A DNA stretch of 64,000 bases from Thuidium tamariscinum (GCA_947034885.2 OX344749.2:5657501-5721500), one strand, 5' to 3'; positions 11,379 to 23,089 are shown, numbered from the stretch's first letter. The notes: a model not told the origin generated them from the sequence alone. Numbers and translations: made by a program.

Positions 11379-12658
11379 TTACACTGCACGTCGTTCTCGG
11401 ACGACGAAGAAGGAGTCGGCTGAGAGAGTGAAGAGAAGGTGCTGCCCAGCGTGAAGACGGTTTTCAGTGACGAAATCCCGCCACTCAGCTCCCAAGTAGT
11501 GTCGAATGTGCTTCCCAAAGCTTGTGCGACAAGCCATTGTTCGGACAGGGGACTGTTCATGTATCCCTTGCAGCTTGACCACGGTGCGAATCCGGTTGCC
11601 ATACTTTCTACAAAAGCCTCCAGGAAGCTCCTGCACCACACAAACATAAGACTCTTCAGATCGATTCCATTCTTGCACACACGCACATCCAAGCTCTGAA
11701 AATCACGGAGAAGCCCTGTGAAGGTTGCACACGCAGAGATCTTACAAATTTGGGAAATGCATCCCCTCCGACATTGGTGGCTGTTAGTGTCTTCCCGAAG
11801 CTCGGAAGGTGATGCGAGCTGTCTTCCTTGCAAGATGGAGCCTGAGTTGGAGCGCTGGCACAGTCGGCGACTGCGCTTGACTCTATGTTTGAGCCGTTCT
11901 TACCTTCGTCGCTTCCCTCCTCATCAGCACTGAATCGTGCATCTCTGCAATTGCGATAAGGCTGCTTTGCATTATTACGAGAATGAGCAGAGTTATAACG
12001 TGTGCATCTTCTTTGCTTTCGAGAGGGATTTTCATACGATCCTTCTGTGCTGCGAAATAAGTAGACCTTGAATTCGGACATCGCCTTCAGCACGAAAATC
12101 AGCGTATCACCTTCCAAGAGACCATGGGAAATAGCAAACGCTTGCCACCCTCCACCGAATCTCACTTGAGTCATGGTTGGAGAATAAATCCAAATGGAGA
12201 GATTCACAGGCCAGCGTTTTGTAGATGATTCTGTTCGAAGGATAATGGACTGTCTGAATTTGTCGCCATGTTCTTGGACAAACCAAGAAGGTATTGTCTG
12301 CAGGAAGCGAAGATCAATACATTGGAAAATCAGATGAAATCAGAATTGTCCTGCGGTTTGCAGAAGTAGTCAACGGCGGTTTAGGTCTCAAGATTGTCAG
12401 CACAGTCTGAACCACGATTTCTGCTTGTATATCATCAGCAGGGATGGAAAGATTCGTATTCGTAAGTCAGACTACGGAAATACTACCAAGGCTGAAACTT
12501 GCAATACATACCAATCCCGCCCTGGGCTTTTTGTCACAGTTCGCGGCAGTTGTCGCTGCGAGGGTCTTCTCGAAGTGAATACTCCCCTGCAACTTGTGAA
12601 GCACGAGGGGCTTCTCATCGGCGTTCCTTGGCATCACGTTCAAGTATCGTCTGGCCAT
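11379..12658 (-). CDS. Two-B3-domain transcription factor, copy 3
   Basis: 316 aa in three phase-0 exons: 12658-12512, 12297-11746 and 11630-11379. The start is MARRYLN, preceded by an in-frame open stretch, but the sister copies support this methionine. The first B3 has TIPSWFVQEHGDKFRQ and GGWQAFAISHGLLEGDTL. The linker (RRCTRYNSAHS, then SADEEGSDEGKN) is conserved. The second B3 ends DSFFVVRERRAV. Exon 2 ends in a diverged GGDAFPKF just before its donor. No disabling change is seen. Confidence 0.85.
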
Positions 12659-14370
12659 TGATAAATATATCATGTAGCAGGTAATTGTGCACTTGACCTT
12701 CTTAAAAACATGCAACCGGAGTAAGTGGCTTAATTTCAGTCTCGCAGTCTCCAATTCTGGACAAGAATTCGTCTGTCTGAGTCCTCTTCTCAGAAAGACG
12801 GCCTCGACAACAACAGTGCTTGTAGACTGATATTACTGAGACCAAGCTTATGAGTCTACTTTCGAAGTGAGAAGGTGCAGATCGTGGAGGGGAAGAATTG
12901 TGGAGTGTCTGACTGAGGAGTTCCAGAACCCTGATAGCGTAGATCTCGAGAACTCATTCAAATCAGATTGTGTTGAAGAGCCGGGCGATAGGGCCATAAA
13001 TTGTGTGCGTATCCGGAAGTGGATCGGCAACTCGGCAAGATTTATTTATTGTATCATGTACACCTCTTGATTTTTTGCAATCAATCTGTGCAATGATTGT
13101 ATTATTTTGGCTGATGTCAATGAGAATTTTTCCTTCAGGACTGCGAGAGTGTCCACAAACATCAATTTCGTTAAATTGTAAGAACTTCACGATCCTAAAA
13201 CTCTTAAAGGCACCGTGAAATGTTATAGCTGTGCCGATTATAGTTTCATGATAGCGTTGTGCACTTGAATCTCAATATTTTGGCTCTCGGATTTTCTCTT
13301 ACAGAACGAAATGGACGTTAAGAAAATGGACGGGTTTGACTCTCTTGAACTCGTATATCGTAACCAATTGATATGCTTGTATACCCGCCAACCCTTGCAT
13401 CACCGGTCAATAATTTCCTCGAACGTCACTAAAAAAATCACGTCACTTGAGAAGAGTTCGTCTTAGTGACTAAATCTCCGAACACGAGAGAGCAGAAGTC
13501 ACTGAAAGGACTCAGTAAATTAGTATTGCAGTGGGAAAAGTCCACTGGTTGCAGTGCGTACCAGTAATTGAGGAACCAAGACTTATAGATTTGACTGGTA
13601 AATGATACACAGCGTATCTGGACGTGCGAGATCGAAATTATTTTGGTAAGTGTGGAGATCTCGAAACAAATATGGTGTTGCACTTGTAATTTATGATATG
13701 GTCATCTATGTGTGTAGACTTGAAACTGATGGGAAACTGATAATATTTCATTTAGCAGTTCCATCGCCTGCAGTCTGGAGTTGGAAAGGCGCTAATTGAT
13801 TATTTATAGGTAGAAGAAGCGACCATGAGAAATTTACTTTGGGATATCCCTGACTACATGTTTGCAAATACATTGCTCCACGGGTTGAACCTAAGATAGT
13901 TGTTTAAGGAGTAAAGTCTCACGATGCAACCAGTTGCAACGTGCAAATCCATAACATACCCTAATTTCAAGCAAGAACCAAGGCATGAACCCGATCATTT
14001 GAACAAGGTTTTGACTCAAAGTAATAACACAGTCACGGTTCCCAATGACGAACGTAAGATTATAGCTTCCTTCACTTATAAAATTTCCTCTGTCAGCGGA
14101 GAAATTTGTTAATGCAATGTCTCTTAGATCACTGGCAAAACCTGGACTAAAGGCAGAGGATGGCGCACAGGAGGGAAATTAGCACACAGGAATCCTGGAC
14201 ATGGCAAACTTTGAACTCAGACTGGTTCAGAATATGAAACAAAGAGGCCTCATGGTCAAGTCAAGTCTCTGCAAGTGCAAGCACTGTTATGTACTCTCAA
14301 AATTTTGAAAAAGACCACAGGCTAAGAGTATCATTACAAGTCGCATACAAGGAGAAAGCTTCTTGGAATA
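12659..14370. other. Upstream region of B3 copy 3
   Basis: Conserved 5' flank matching 5165-6869 and 8802-10745, with the paired TGACG motif at 13423-13447. No independent gene was recognised. Confidence 0.6.
13423..13447 (-). promoter_or_regulatory. Paired TGACG-type motif upstream of B3 copy 3
   Basis: Coding strand AAGTGACGTGATTTTTTTAG is followed by TGACGTTC, about 765 bp before the start codon. It is slightly diverged from copies 1 and 2 but both TGACG cores are intact. Confidence 0.45.
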
Positions 14371-14590
14371 ATGTAAAATTCTCAAAGCATTATGGGTTTA
14401 GGAGTTCCCGCTACGCCTCTGGTCGATTACCTATCAGCTTTCATACAGCCACATGGTGGTTGTCAAGGACACATGGTCCCGCCCACACCAGTCAAAACTT
14501 TCGAAATTTTTTGATATATGTCGGACTGTCTTTTGGGCACCATACCACTTCTTTCAATGAGAGGATGATTTGGGGGCTATGTCCAGCTAC

Positions 14591-16310
14591 ATGCGGTTTG
14601 TTCTCGGACGACGAAGAACGAGTCGGCGGAAAAGAGTGAAAGGAAGCTGTTGCCCTACTTGAAGACGATTCTCAGTGACGAAAGCCCCGCCACTCAGCTC
14701 TCAAGAAGTGTCGAATCTGCTTTGCAGGGCTGTTGTGGCAAGTCATTGTTCGCACAGGGGACTGGTCATTAATTTCTTGCAGGTTGACCGCGGTGTGAAC
14801 TCGACTGCCAAGCGTCCTCCCAAAGTCCTCTGGAAACTCCTGCACCACAAACATGAATCGCCCTGAGTTCCTTGAGATCGACTTCATTTTTGCATAGTTA
14901 CACGCACATCGCAACTCAATCTGAGAAGCCTTTCGAGGGGTTGGATACTCGGAGATCTTACCAAGGAAGCTCCATCATTCCGACAGACATTGCTGACTGT
15001 TAGTGTCTTCTCGAAGCTCGAAAGATGAAGCAAACTGTCTCTCCTGCAAGATGGAGGGAATTGGAGCGGTGGCAGAATCGTAGACTGCACTTGACGACTT
15101 CCTTCTTGCGCAATTCTTGCCCCCGTTCTTACCCTCGTCGCTTCCCTCCTCATCACCACGCAAACGAGCGTCTCTGTACTTGCGATATGGCCGCTTTGCC
15201 TTCTTTGGTGAATGATCGGATTCACAAGTCCAGCTTCTTCGCTTTGGAGAAGAATTTTTGTACGGTCCCTCTGCGCTGCGAAATACGTAGACCTTGGACT
15301 CGGACTTTGCTGTCAGAACGAAAAGCAACAAATCACCGTCCAAGAGACCATTGGAAATAGCAAACTCTCGCCAACCTCCACAGAATCTCACTTGGGTACT
15401 AGTTGGAGAATGATGCCAAATGGAGAGATTCACAGGCCAGGGTTTTGAGGATGATTCTGTTCGAAGTATAGTAGATTTTTCGAATTTGTCACCATGCTTT
15501 CGGACAAAGCGAGCGGGTAGTGTCTACGTAAATAAACAGTCAAAACATTTGAAAATCAGATTATCAGAAGCATCCCAAAGATTGCAAAAGCACGCTACAT
15601 ATGAGTCTCCTGGATTGTTAGTACAATTCACCTGCAGCACTTACGAAGTTAAACTGCATCTTTAAGGCGCAACCAAAATGGACACTAAGTAAGCTGTCCC
15701 GAGCAAGGGGTGTGTGCCTCCTAATTTCTTTCACAGAAATGATAACAAAAGCATGCCGAAATTGAACCCAATTGGTTTCATATTTCTATAGGGTCACACG
15801 AATATTTCACTACTTCTTGACGGTGAAACCCTAGGAGCCCACTGTAGCTTCAAGACCTACCCACAACAATATACGCACGAGAGCATCATTAATCATGTAG
15901 ACCTAATTATCCAAATCCTGTATCTTTAAGAACATGGGACTTCCTGGAGGACTTGCTTAATTATGCTCAATGTGGCTAGTTGTGATGACAGCTAGAGCTT
16001 GGTCTAATCTCCACTCAGTCAACGAGCAGCCCAGAATTTCGGATCAATGCCGGTCAAATTGTGGCAGTGGTTTGAATCACGAGTCCTGCCCTATAATGAA
16101 TCATCAAGGTGAATAGGGAGATGCAATTCGGAAGACAAACAAATACTACTCTGGACCGGCAACGTGCATTACATACCAAACTCGAAGATTTTTTGTCATC
16201 GCTGAGTGCAGAGATAGCTTCTCAAAATGAATGCTCCTCTGCAACTTGCGAAGCAGGAGGGGTTTGTCATCAGCGCTCAATGGCACCAGGTTCACGTTGC
16301 TTGTGGCCAT
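14591..16310 (-). pseudogene. Decayed two-B3-domain gene, copy 4
   Basis: All three exons are recognisable: 16310-16177 (MATSNVNLVPLSADDKPLLL), 15523-14962 (TLPARFVRKHGD and GGWREFAISNGLLDGDLLLF) and 14839-14591. Several lesions break the frame. Exon 1 is ten bases short and ends out of phase. Exon 2 has a two-base deletion near 15050-15066, before the second B3 domain. Exon 3 has one-base insertions near 14684 and 14630, and its stop is lost in a diverged tail. Its sequence is closer to the plus-strand copy in places (SADDKPL, EFPEDF), so it may be an older member. No corrected protein is claimed. Confidence 0.85.
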
Positions 16311-16549
16311 TGATCTTTGCATCACCTAGCTGGAAATTCTGCAGTTGAATTTCTTAAAACGTGCACTTGGAGTAAGTTAGTAGCAAGAACCAGATCTCAT
16401 TTGGAACAGGTTTTGACTAAAACAAGCGCAGGTTACCCATGCCGAACATGGAGAGTTTCGCATGGCTTCAGTGTTACTTAGCTTTTCAAAATCAAAGGAC
16501 TTCATTTCTAATCAAGTACACAAATGTAACTACATATCAGCGATTATTC
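16311..16549. other. Degenerate 5' flank of B3 copy 4
   Basis: Sequence such as AATTTCTTAAAACGTGCAC still resembles the flank just upstream of the intact copies, then similarity fades. No gene is recognised. Confidence 0.5.
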
Positions 16550-17285
16550 CATGCAGACACATCGATGAACGCGGACCCAAGTCCCACAAGCACAGGCATA
16601 GTAACATTTATTGTCAAGAAGCAAGTAGGAGCTAGCAAGCAGAGGCAAAAACACGGAAAGTGAACAAAGACGATTACCAACATGTCCCAGTTCCTAACCT
16701 TCAACGCAAAGCAAAGCAGATAATTTCTTATTCTTCCATATCTGAGGAAAAACTAACAAAATGGTACACGTATTCATCGGCTTCGAAACAGCAGAGCGAA
16801 AAATACCTATAATTGATCGATTCCTGCAGCAATTTGCAATTGAATGTCGCAGACCGCACGGCAGTCAGTGAACGAAACCACGCACTACGCACTCAACCTG
16901 GAGTTCAATAGCACCATAGTTACCAAACCAAACAGCGGTGTGAAATCCAAGCTACAATTTCCTGGCAACGTAAGTAGCTACCATTTCTTCATGGCTTTAC
17001 ATAATTTCCGATGCTTTAATTAGGCAAGGTCACCTGACCCACAGATCTGTCCTGCTTGCAAAAACATCAAAATTGCATCCTCCGAATTGTTGAAAATCTT
17101 AATGTCTCCAGCATTCCATTGTGAGAATTGCAACCAGTGCAGTTGACATCCCCAGCTGCGGTATCCAATGGCCAATTTCCTGACCAGTCTAGACCCTCAA
17201 GGAACAACAGCGACCCTCATGAGCCGGACTTCGGAGTGAGCTCTCTGGCCTGCTTCATAACAGCTTCCTCAGGTCTAGAAAGATT
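16550..17285 (-). pseudogene. Truncated duplicate of the SDR gene 3' end
   Basis: The stretch matches DNA downstream of the SDR gene at 24.3 kb. 16550-16820 resembles 23090-23340, with shared GAAGCAAGTAG-like and CCAGTTC-like blocks. 16820-17200 resembles 23380-23500 and 23820-24130 (ATCCCCAGCTGCG, CCCACAGATCT). At about 17218-17275, GAGCCGGACTTC and CTCTGGCCTGCTTCAT match the SDR coding region near 24390-24445 in the same orientation. Only a sliver of the C-terminal coding sequence remains, so this is a broken copy. Confidence 0.65.
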
Positions 17286-17420
17286 TTTTCAAGCTTCACT
17301 TAAATAGGTATGAATAATTTCTGAAAATCATATCCAACATCTCAGACTTCAAAAATGTTGAGGAAGTTATGTATTACTCCCTACGTCCAGAAATAATTTT
17401 CTACTTTGGATCTCACGTTT
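17286..17420. other. Short intergenic stretch
   Basis: AT-rich; nothing recognised. Confidence 0.5.
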
Positions 17421-17706
17421 TTGAGTGGGTTATTTAAAATTGTCATATTCCATATGCCATTTTTCGAATTGCACAATGTAAACTAAAAATTGACATTTAG
17501 AAGTGGTATAGATTTTTTGAGATATAGGACACCTATAGATTTCAAAAATCTGTGACGAATTTTGATTGCAAATTGCATAGTCTAGAACATCTTGGATAGG
17601 TATAGATTTTGAAAATCCATGATTGATTTAGATTTCAAACTATGTGGTTTGAACTAAAAATAGTGTCAAAGTAATGAAATTTTGCCATTTTAATGAAATT
17701 TGCCAC
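17421..17706. mobile_element. MITE family A, diverged copy
   Basis: The right end (ATGAAATTTGCCAC) and the interior modules (AGATTTCAAAAATCTGTGAC, TTTCAAACTATGTGGTTTGA) match the family at 1437 and 18273. The left end is degraded and no target-site duplication is preserved. Confidence 0.7.
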
Positions 17707-17865
17707 ATTAGAAGCTTGCTTGTTTTCAATTTTATCTAGATATGTTGCACTCAATGCATGCAATGCTATTGAATGAATCTAATGATATAAAATTTGAAAC
17801 TATACTTTCACAATATGATTAATGAAATTTGTATGGAATGTTTTTAATTTAAGAGCACTACAAGA

Positions 17866-17980
17866 GAAAGGGGTGTTTTAAGTATTGTCCTAGAGATAAG
17901 ATTTTAAGTAATGACCATTTTAGAAAATTTTCAGTAAGAATTTACTAGAAATATGTGTCATTCTAGTAAAATTGAATTGT
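17866..17980 (+). mobile_element. Possible CACTA-type left end
   Basis: CACTACAAGAGAAAGGGGTG at about 17867 is the standard form of a plant En/Spm (CACTA) terminus. No inverted partner was found within the next few hundred bases, so this is either a solo end or a fragment. Confidence 0.35.
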
Positions 17981-18272
17981 TAAGGGTTGACTAGGATGGT
18001 GAAAGTTTTGACAAGGCCATTCAATATGGATTGACAAATATTTGGAGATTGTATTATGTACGTATATACAACTTCCAATGTTGTACAATTTGTGAAATGA
18101 TGACATTACTCTTGGCTCATTTTGACATGTGAAGTCTATTAGGAACAAAGTTATTGGATACAATTGATATTTTTCCATTAAGACATTTGTGATCATAGTT
18201 ACAATACAAGGACATCAATGCATGGTGTTAATTGCATAGTGCTAACATAAGTATTAATTCTGCATCCCATAT

Positions 18273-18585
18273 ATAATAAATTTCGTTGAAACAACAAAAT
18301 GCCATTAATTTGGCAGTTTATACAGTTCAGACCGCGCGGTCTGAAAGCTAAACCTGTTATAGATTTTTGAAATCTATATGTGTCGTAAATGTCTAAAATC
18401 TATACCTATCGAAGGTATTTCAGACTACGCAGTTTGAAATCTAAATACATCATAGACTTTTGAAATCTACATATATCTTAGATGTATGAAAATCTATACC
18501 TATCCAAGATGTTAGCTTTCAGTTCAAATTGTATGGTTTGAAAAATGGCATAGTGAATATTGCCATTTCATCGAAATTCGCCATA
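18273..18585. mobile_element. MITE family A, copy 3 (313 bp)
   Basis: Ends ATAATAAATTTCGTTGAAA and TCATCGAAATTCGCCAT are flanked by ATAT at 18269-18272 and 18586-18589. The interior contains the perfect 20-bp palindrome TTCAGACCGCGCGGTCTGAA (18326-18345) and repeated AGATTTTTGAAATCT hairpins, the same modules as copy 1. Confidence 0.85.
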
Positions 18586-18830
18586 TATCAATTGAGGGTC
18601 TTTTTTCTACAAAAATTTCAGAATTTTTTTTTTCCTTTTTTTTGTATATATATAACTTGTGTTCAAAGGTTTAGAAGTTGAAAATACATATATTTTTTAA
18701 TCTATAAACACATATTGAAATATCCACATATTTCTATCAATGTGTATGGAACATGGGACAAGACATAGGATGCATGGTTGGCAATTTGGGTTGCATTGTC
18801 ATGAATTGAGGTTGGCTATTACAGCCACTT

Positions 18831-18990
18831 CATGGTGCATAGTGAGAAACTATGCACCATGATTAATTTTAAATTTTTTTATTTTTAATTCTCCCCTTCT
18901 CTCCCTTCCAAAAAATTTTAAAATTTTAATTTTGCAGGGGAGGGGGGGGGGGGGGTGAATTAAAAATTAAAAATTTTAAAATTATTTTTT
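18831..18990. repeat. Nested inverted repeats with a G-run
   Basis: A perfect 12-bp inverted repeat, CATGGTGCATAG and CTATGCACCATG, lies at 18831-18842 and 18850-18861 around a 7-bp loop. It is followed by a larger imperfect inverted repeat: TTTTTAATTCTCCCC near 18885 pairs with GGGGTGAATTAAAAATT near 18950. The right arm holds a run of about 14 G. Confidence 0.65.
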
Positions 18991-19069
18991 TTAACTATCC
19001 ACCCCTCTTGTAATTTTCAGGGTGTGTGGGGAGTTGCAAATATTATGGGATGAATAAGTATTTGTATTC

Positions 19070-19250
19070 ATGTACGTATCCATATTCGTATTCTATATAC
19101 ATATACGTATACATATCATTCTGTATATATATCTATATCTATATCTATATCTATATATGTATCTATATATGTATCTATATATGAATATGTGTATGTATCT
19201 ATATACGTATCTATATCCGTATCCATATCCATATCCATGTACGTATCCCC
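19070..19250. repeat. Simple-sequence repeat, TATCTA/TATCCATA-rich
   Basis: Repeats of ATCTAT grade into GTATCTATATAT and then CCATAT-type units. The long open frames of Tyr, Ile, Asp or Arg runs across it are products of the repeat and not genes. Confidence 0.9.
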
Positions 19251-19345
19251 ATCCAACGGCTCCTGATTTTTCGTTAGGGGGGGGGAATTTTTTTCCCCCA
19301 TCCAACGGCTCTTGATTTTTGGGGAGGGGGGGACCACAAATTGAA
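19246..19345. repeat. Direct repeat with G-runs
   Basis: Two copies of CCCATCCAACGGCTC(C/T)TGAT TTTT, each followed by a run of 7-9 G, about 52 bp apart. Origin unknown; the motif resembles remnants of transposon ends. Confidence 0.6.
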
Positions 19346-20559
19346 AAGCTGGGGGTGACAGGTAAGTCACCCCAGATAGTCATGCATGTTGGTATATATG
19401 AGAGAGGGGATATCATATAAATCCCTGTCAGTGTCAGTTTGTAAGAATGCCTCATGTGATTTCAGAAGAGCCGCTTATGCAAATCCCTAGGCTTGGTCTC
19501 ATTAATTTTCCTCCGGGAGGGTCAAGGAAATGTTGCAAAAGGGGGAAATTAGGAGGAGGCTCTTGAATGGAGCGGGTTCTAAAATCTGACAGTGTACATT
19601 TTAGCTAGGGCACCATTTTAGAACCCTATGCTCTTTCAACTTCAGAATTTGATAACTAATTCTAGAGAGCTCCAAAAAATATGAAACAACTTGGGTTAGA
19701 TGCCTATTCAAGCTGTCTTTCAAGGAAAATTCACTGGAAAATACTTCAAGATGTTTGACCTGCCCAAAATTCTGTTCCAGCCCTTAGATGGTCGGTTTAT
19801 GGACCTCCTCCCTAGAGTTCAAGTCCAAGGGAAATGAAATAAGGCAAATCACCTTCATCTGCAATGACCCCTGAACAGATCAGAACTCATGTCACTTATT
19901 TACTTCATAGGCGGATGCGTCCCACTCCCTGCCTTCAGGTTAGGTTTGCCAGTGATCTTCAGTGACATTGTAGCAACAGATTTGCAGTGGAGGAAATTTT
20001 GTGAGAGAAGGAAGCTATACTATTTGACGACCGTCATTGGCACCGTGTTGTTGTTTAATGTTAAACCTTGTTCCGAATTGATTTGATTCTTGCCTTGGCT
20101 CTTGCTTACGACTTAGCTTTTACTACTGTGCGCAACGTGCAAGTTGCAGTTGGTTGCATCTCAGGAAGTCCAGTTTATAAGTTGCAGAGTCATCTATCAA
20201 TGCATGGTTCAGTATTTGCAGATTGGCTGAAAATTTATTTACCATGCCAATGTCAAACTCCACTTGTACGCAGCGTAACTGCTAAATAAAAATTTATCAG
20301 TTTCCCATCAGTTTCAAATCTATACAGAGTCGGTCGTTTAATAAATCACCTATGCTTGGGTACGAAAATAAAAATCTTTCACATATATTGCATGTGCAAC
20401 ATTATGTTGATCTCAGCTGTATAATTTCCAATTTCTTTCCATCGAGTACGTCTCACACCCCGGTCAAATCCATGTCATGTGGGACTACTCCAGTCTGTCT
20501 GATTAGAAAATCAGATCATCACTTCCTGATTATTTAGATCTGAGAGCCCGAGCTTGAGA
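19346..20559. other. Intergenic, nothing recognised
   Basis: Moderate-complexity sequence without a convincing exon. At 19670, CCAAAAAATATGAAACAACT recurs almost unchanged at 41093, marking an uncharacterised dispersed repeat. Confidence 0.45.
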
Positions 20560-21323
20560 GAGCTTCTCCGTGCAATAGTAATGAGCAGACTTACTTTGTC
20601 ATTTCAGTGACGTATGACTCTTTGCGATTTGGAAATCGAGTCACTTGGGCAAACTCATTATTAACCCCTGTCGTGAAGTGATTTTTTCAGTGACGTCAAA
20701 ATTTATTAACAGGTAATCATGCAAAGATTGATGTTTCGTCCCACTGGTTCCAATATACGAGTTCACGAGAGGAATTGTGAGTCTTGGTTTTTGTGAACGT
20801 GATCGAAGCCTAAGTGGAAACGACCACGCTCACAGACAGTCTCGTTTCATGCATTTCCCCATCAGGTGCAAGTCTATGACCTAGATGATACAATCATTTC
20901 ACAGATTATAAGTGCGTAATCATCATCAAGAGATGTAAAATCTCCAAATCTTGCCGATCGACATCCGTCAACTCACACCAATTATGGCCGTCACCCAGGT
21001 CGTCCACCTCACCTGATTTGAGCGGTTCACTAGACCTACGCTATCAAGGTCCCGGAACTCCTCAGTCTGTCAATCGTCCTCAAATTTTGAGCTCAAAATC
21101 GGGAGGAGCCACTTCTCACATACTTCAAAAATTGGCCACCCGTAATTTGAGTCGAGATAGTTCCTGTTGTTTCTGAGAGCTTAATTTCTGAGAAGAGGAT
21201 TGCATAGAGAAACTCGATCTTCACGAGGAGCTGGAGACTGCGAGAGTGAAGCCTCTTCCTCAATCTGCGTGTTTTGAAAAGAAGTTCAACTGCGGAACTT
21301 CCAGCTCGGTGATGCAACGATCA
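20560..21323 (+). promoter_or_regulatory. Upstream region of B3 copy 5, inverted match to the array flanks
   Basis: Reverse-complement matches to the 5' flanks of copies 1-3 occur in order. CGTGAAGTGATTTTTTCAGT at 20672 matches the TGACG-pair region. CGCTATCAAGGTCCCGGAAC near 21038 matches the block that reads GTTCCAGAACCTTGATAGCG at 5428. The distal TGACG core has decayed to TGAAGTGA while the proximal TGACGTC is kept. The duplicated unit therefore included its upstream DNA. Confidence 0.6.
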
Positions 21324-22616
21324 ATGGCCCGAAGCAACGTGAAGCGGCTGGTGCCTTTGAGCGCCGATGACAAGCCCCTTGTGATTCGCGAGTTGCAGGG
21401 GAGCATTCATTTTGAGACGACCCTCACAGCGGCAACTGCAGCGAGCTCTAGCGGATTAGTATGTATTGCAAACTGTTGGAACCCCAATAGCATTATTTTG
21501 GTTTCCGAATTTGCATCTCCTCATCTCTGTTCATGATTTACTAGACAGTACTCGTGATGCAAATTGTCATGACAATCCGTGAGACTCGTATATTTCTGTA
21601 GCGCCGCTGAAAAATTTGCAAGCTTTACGATGCTTCCGATATTCAAGTGTTTTGACCTTCTCATTCCGCAGACAATACCTTCTTGGTTTGTCCGAGACCA
21701 TGGTGACAAAATCCGAAGATCAGCTCTCCTTCGAACGGAATCATTCACGAAACCCTGGCCTGTGAATCTCTCCGTGTGGTGTCCTTCTTTAACTATGTCT
21801 CAAGTGAAACTCGCTGGAGGGTGGCAAGCGTTCGCAACTTTTAATGGTCTCGTTGGAGGTGATTTATTGATTTTCGTTCTGACGGCAATGTCCGAATTCA
21901 AGGTCTACTTATTTCGCGGCATTGAGGGGCCGAATGAAAATCCTCCTCCTCCAAAGCGAAGAAGGACGGCTCCTACCTCTGGTCGTCGTTCACAGAAGAA
22001 AACCAAGTGGCGAACTTATGAATGCAAAGATGAGCAAATGGGTGCTGAAGAAGAGACTCTAGGTCACCGTGACAAAAGTACGAATGGCTTAAACAGGAAG
22101 TCAATTGCAGTTTACGATTCTGCCATTGCTCCAATTCCTCCTTCTGACAGTAAAGTTGGTTTGCATCACCTGCCGAGCTTCTGGAAGACACTAACAGCGA
22201 GCAATGTCTGTCAAAATGCAGGAGCTGCCTATGTAAGATCTCTGCGTGTGCGATCTAAGTTACAATGCTTCACATATATATTCTCAAACTAGGATGTGTG
22301 TGTAGGCACGCGGATGGAGTCGATCTGATGAGTGAGTTCAGTGCAAAACATGATTGTGTTGCAGGAGTTTCCTGAGGACTTTTGGAAGACTTATGGCAGC
22401 CGCATTCACTCTGTCGTCAAGTTACAAGGGATTCACGAACAGTCCCCGGTCCGAGCAATGGCTTGCTGCACCAGCCTTAGTAAGGGCACTCGACACTACT
22501 TGAGAGCTGAGTGGCGGGCTTTCGTCATTGAAAATCATCTTCACGAAGGGCAACAGCTTCTCTTCACTCTTTCCGCGGACTCCTTCTTCGTCGTCCGAGA
22601 ACGAAGCGCAGTTTAA
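21324..22616 (+). CDS. Two-B3-domain transcription factor, copy 5 (inverted)
   Basis: 315 aa in three phase-0 exons: 21324-21458, 21672-22232 and 22365-22616. The start is MARSNVKRL, aligned with the array copies; an earlier in-frame ATG at 21312 is possible. B3 domain 1 is about residues 15-127: IHFETTLTA, TIPSWFVRDHGDKI, GGWQAFATFNGLVGGDLLIF. A basic stretch PPKRRRT (near residue 138) may be a nuclear signal. B3 domain 2 is about residues 205-315 (LPSFWKTLTASNV, EFPEDFWKTYG, AEWRAFVIENHLHEGQ). It is the most diverged intact copy and is transcribed away from the array. Confidence 0.88.
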
Positions 22617-23089
22617 CTGAGCATCGCCGGTTCGAGCGTGACAGGCAGATACGTAACCCGTAGCTTGGCTGTGTCTAGAGCTCTGCTAACTAGGATACCT
22701 GTATACAGATAGCACTTTGGGAATTTTGTCTTACTTCCAGGATGCTTGATACGTGCATGTTGTAATACTGTAAGACAGTTGCCCTCTGATCCAATTTTAG
22801 TAACTATGTAATTATGGCAGATTGACAATGCTTTAATTTGTCTTCGAGATTGGTGCCCAGTATATCACGATACGGTAGTATGACACCAAGTGAATTTCTG
22901 TGTCATGTACATTTCTGAATCCTTTATCTCTGAGGGCTACGGCATAGTTTTCAACTCACCTAATTAATCCAAAGAAGCAGAGCTCCGCAGTGATGATTCG
23001 GAAGGTGAGCACCAAATTCATGGGCGATGAATGAACATTTGAATAGGATTGCTAAGCTAGATCCATGCATAAGTCTTCTGAATTTTCAG
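22617..23089. other. 3' flank of B3 copy 5
   Basis: No gene is seen. Probably holds the 3' UTR of copy 5 and spacer; no match to the 3' flanks of copies 1-3 was noticed. Confidence 0.45.

Larger units (their letters stand above)
3201..16400 (-). repeat. Tandem array of four B3-gene units (~3.6-3.9 kb each)
   Basis: The same marker, close to CATAAAATTCTCAAAGC, starts each unit at about 3201, 6870, 10746 and 14371. Every unit then has ~0.6 kb of conserved downstream sequence, a minus-strand B3 gene and ~1.5 kb of conserved upstream sequence. In unit 4 the downstream part shrinks to ~0.2 kb and the gene is broken. Start codons lie 3637, 3857 and 3652 bp apart. Most of the extra length in unit 2 is the MITE at 10438-10622. 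The conservation extends far outside the exons, so these are segmental tandem duplications rather than only conserved coding regions. Confidence 0.9.

Noticed and set aside
19070..19455. Long open frames on both strands with Tyr, Ile and Asp repeats
   Set aside because: They are translations of the TATCTA-type simple repeat and have no domain or splice context.
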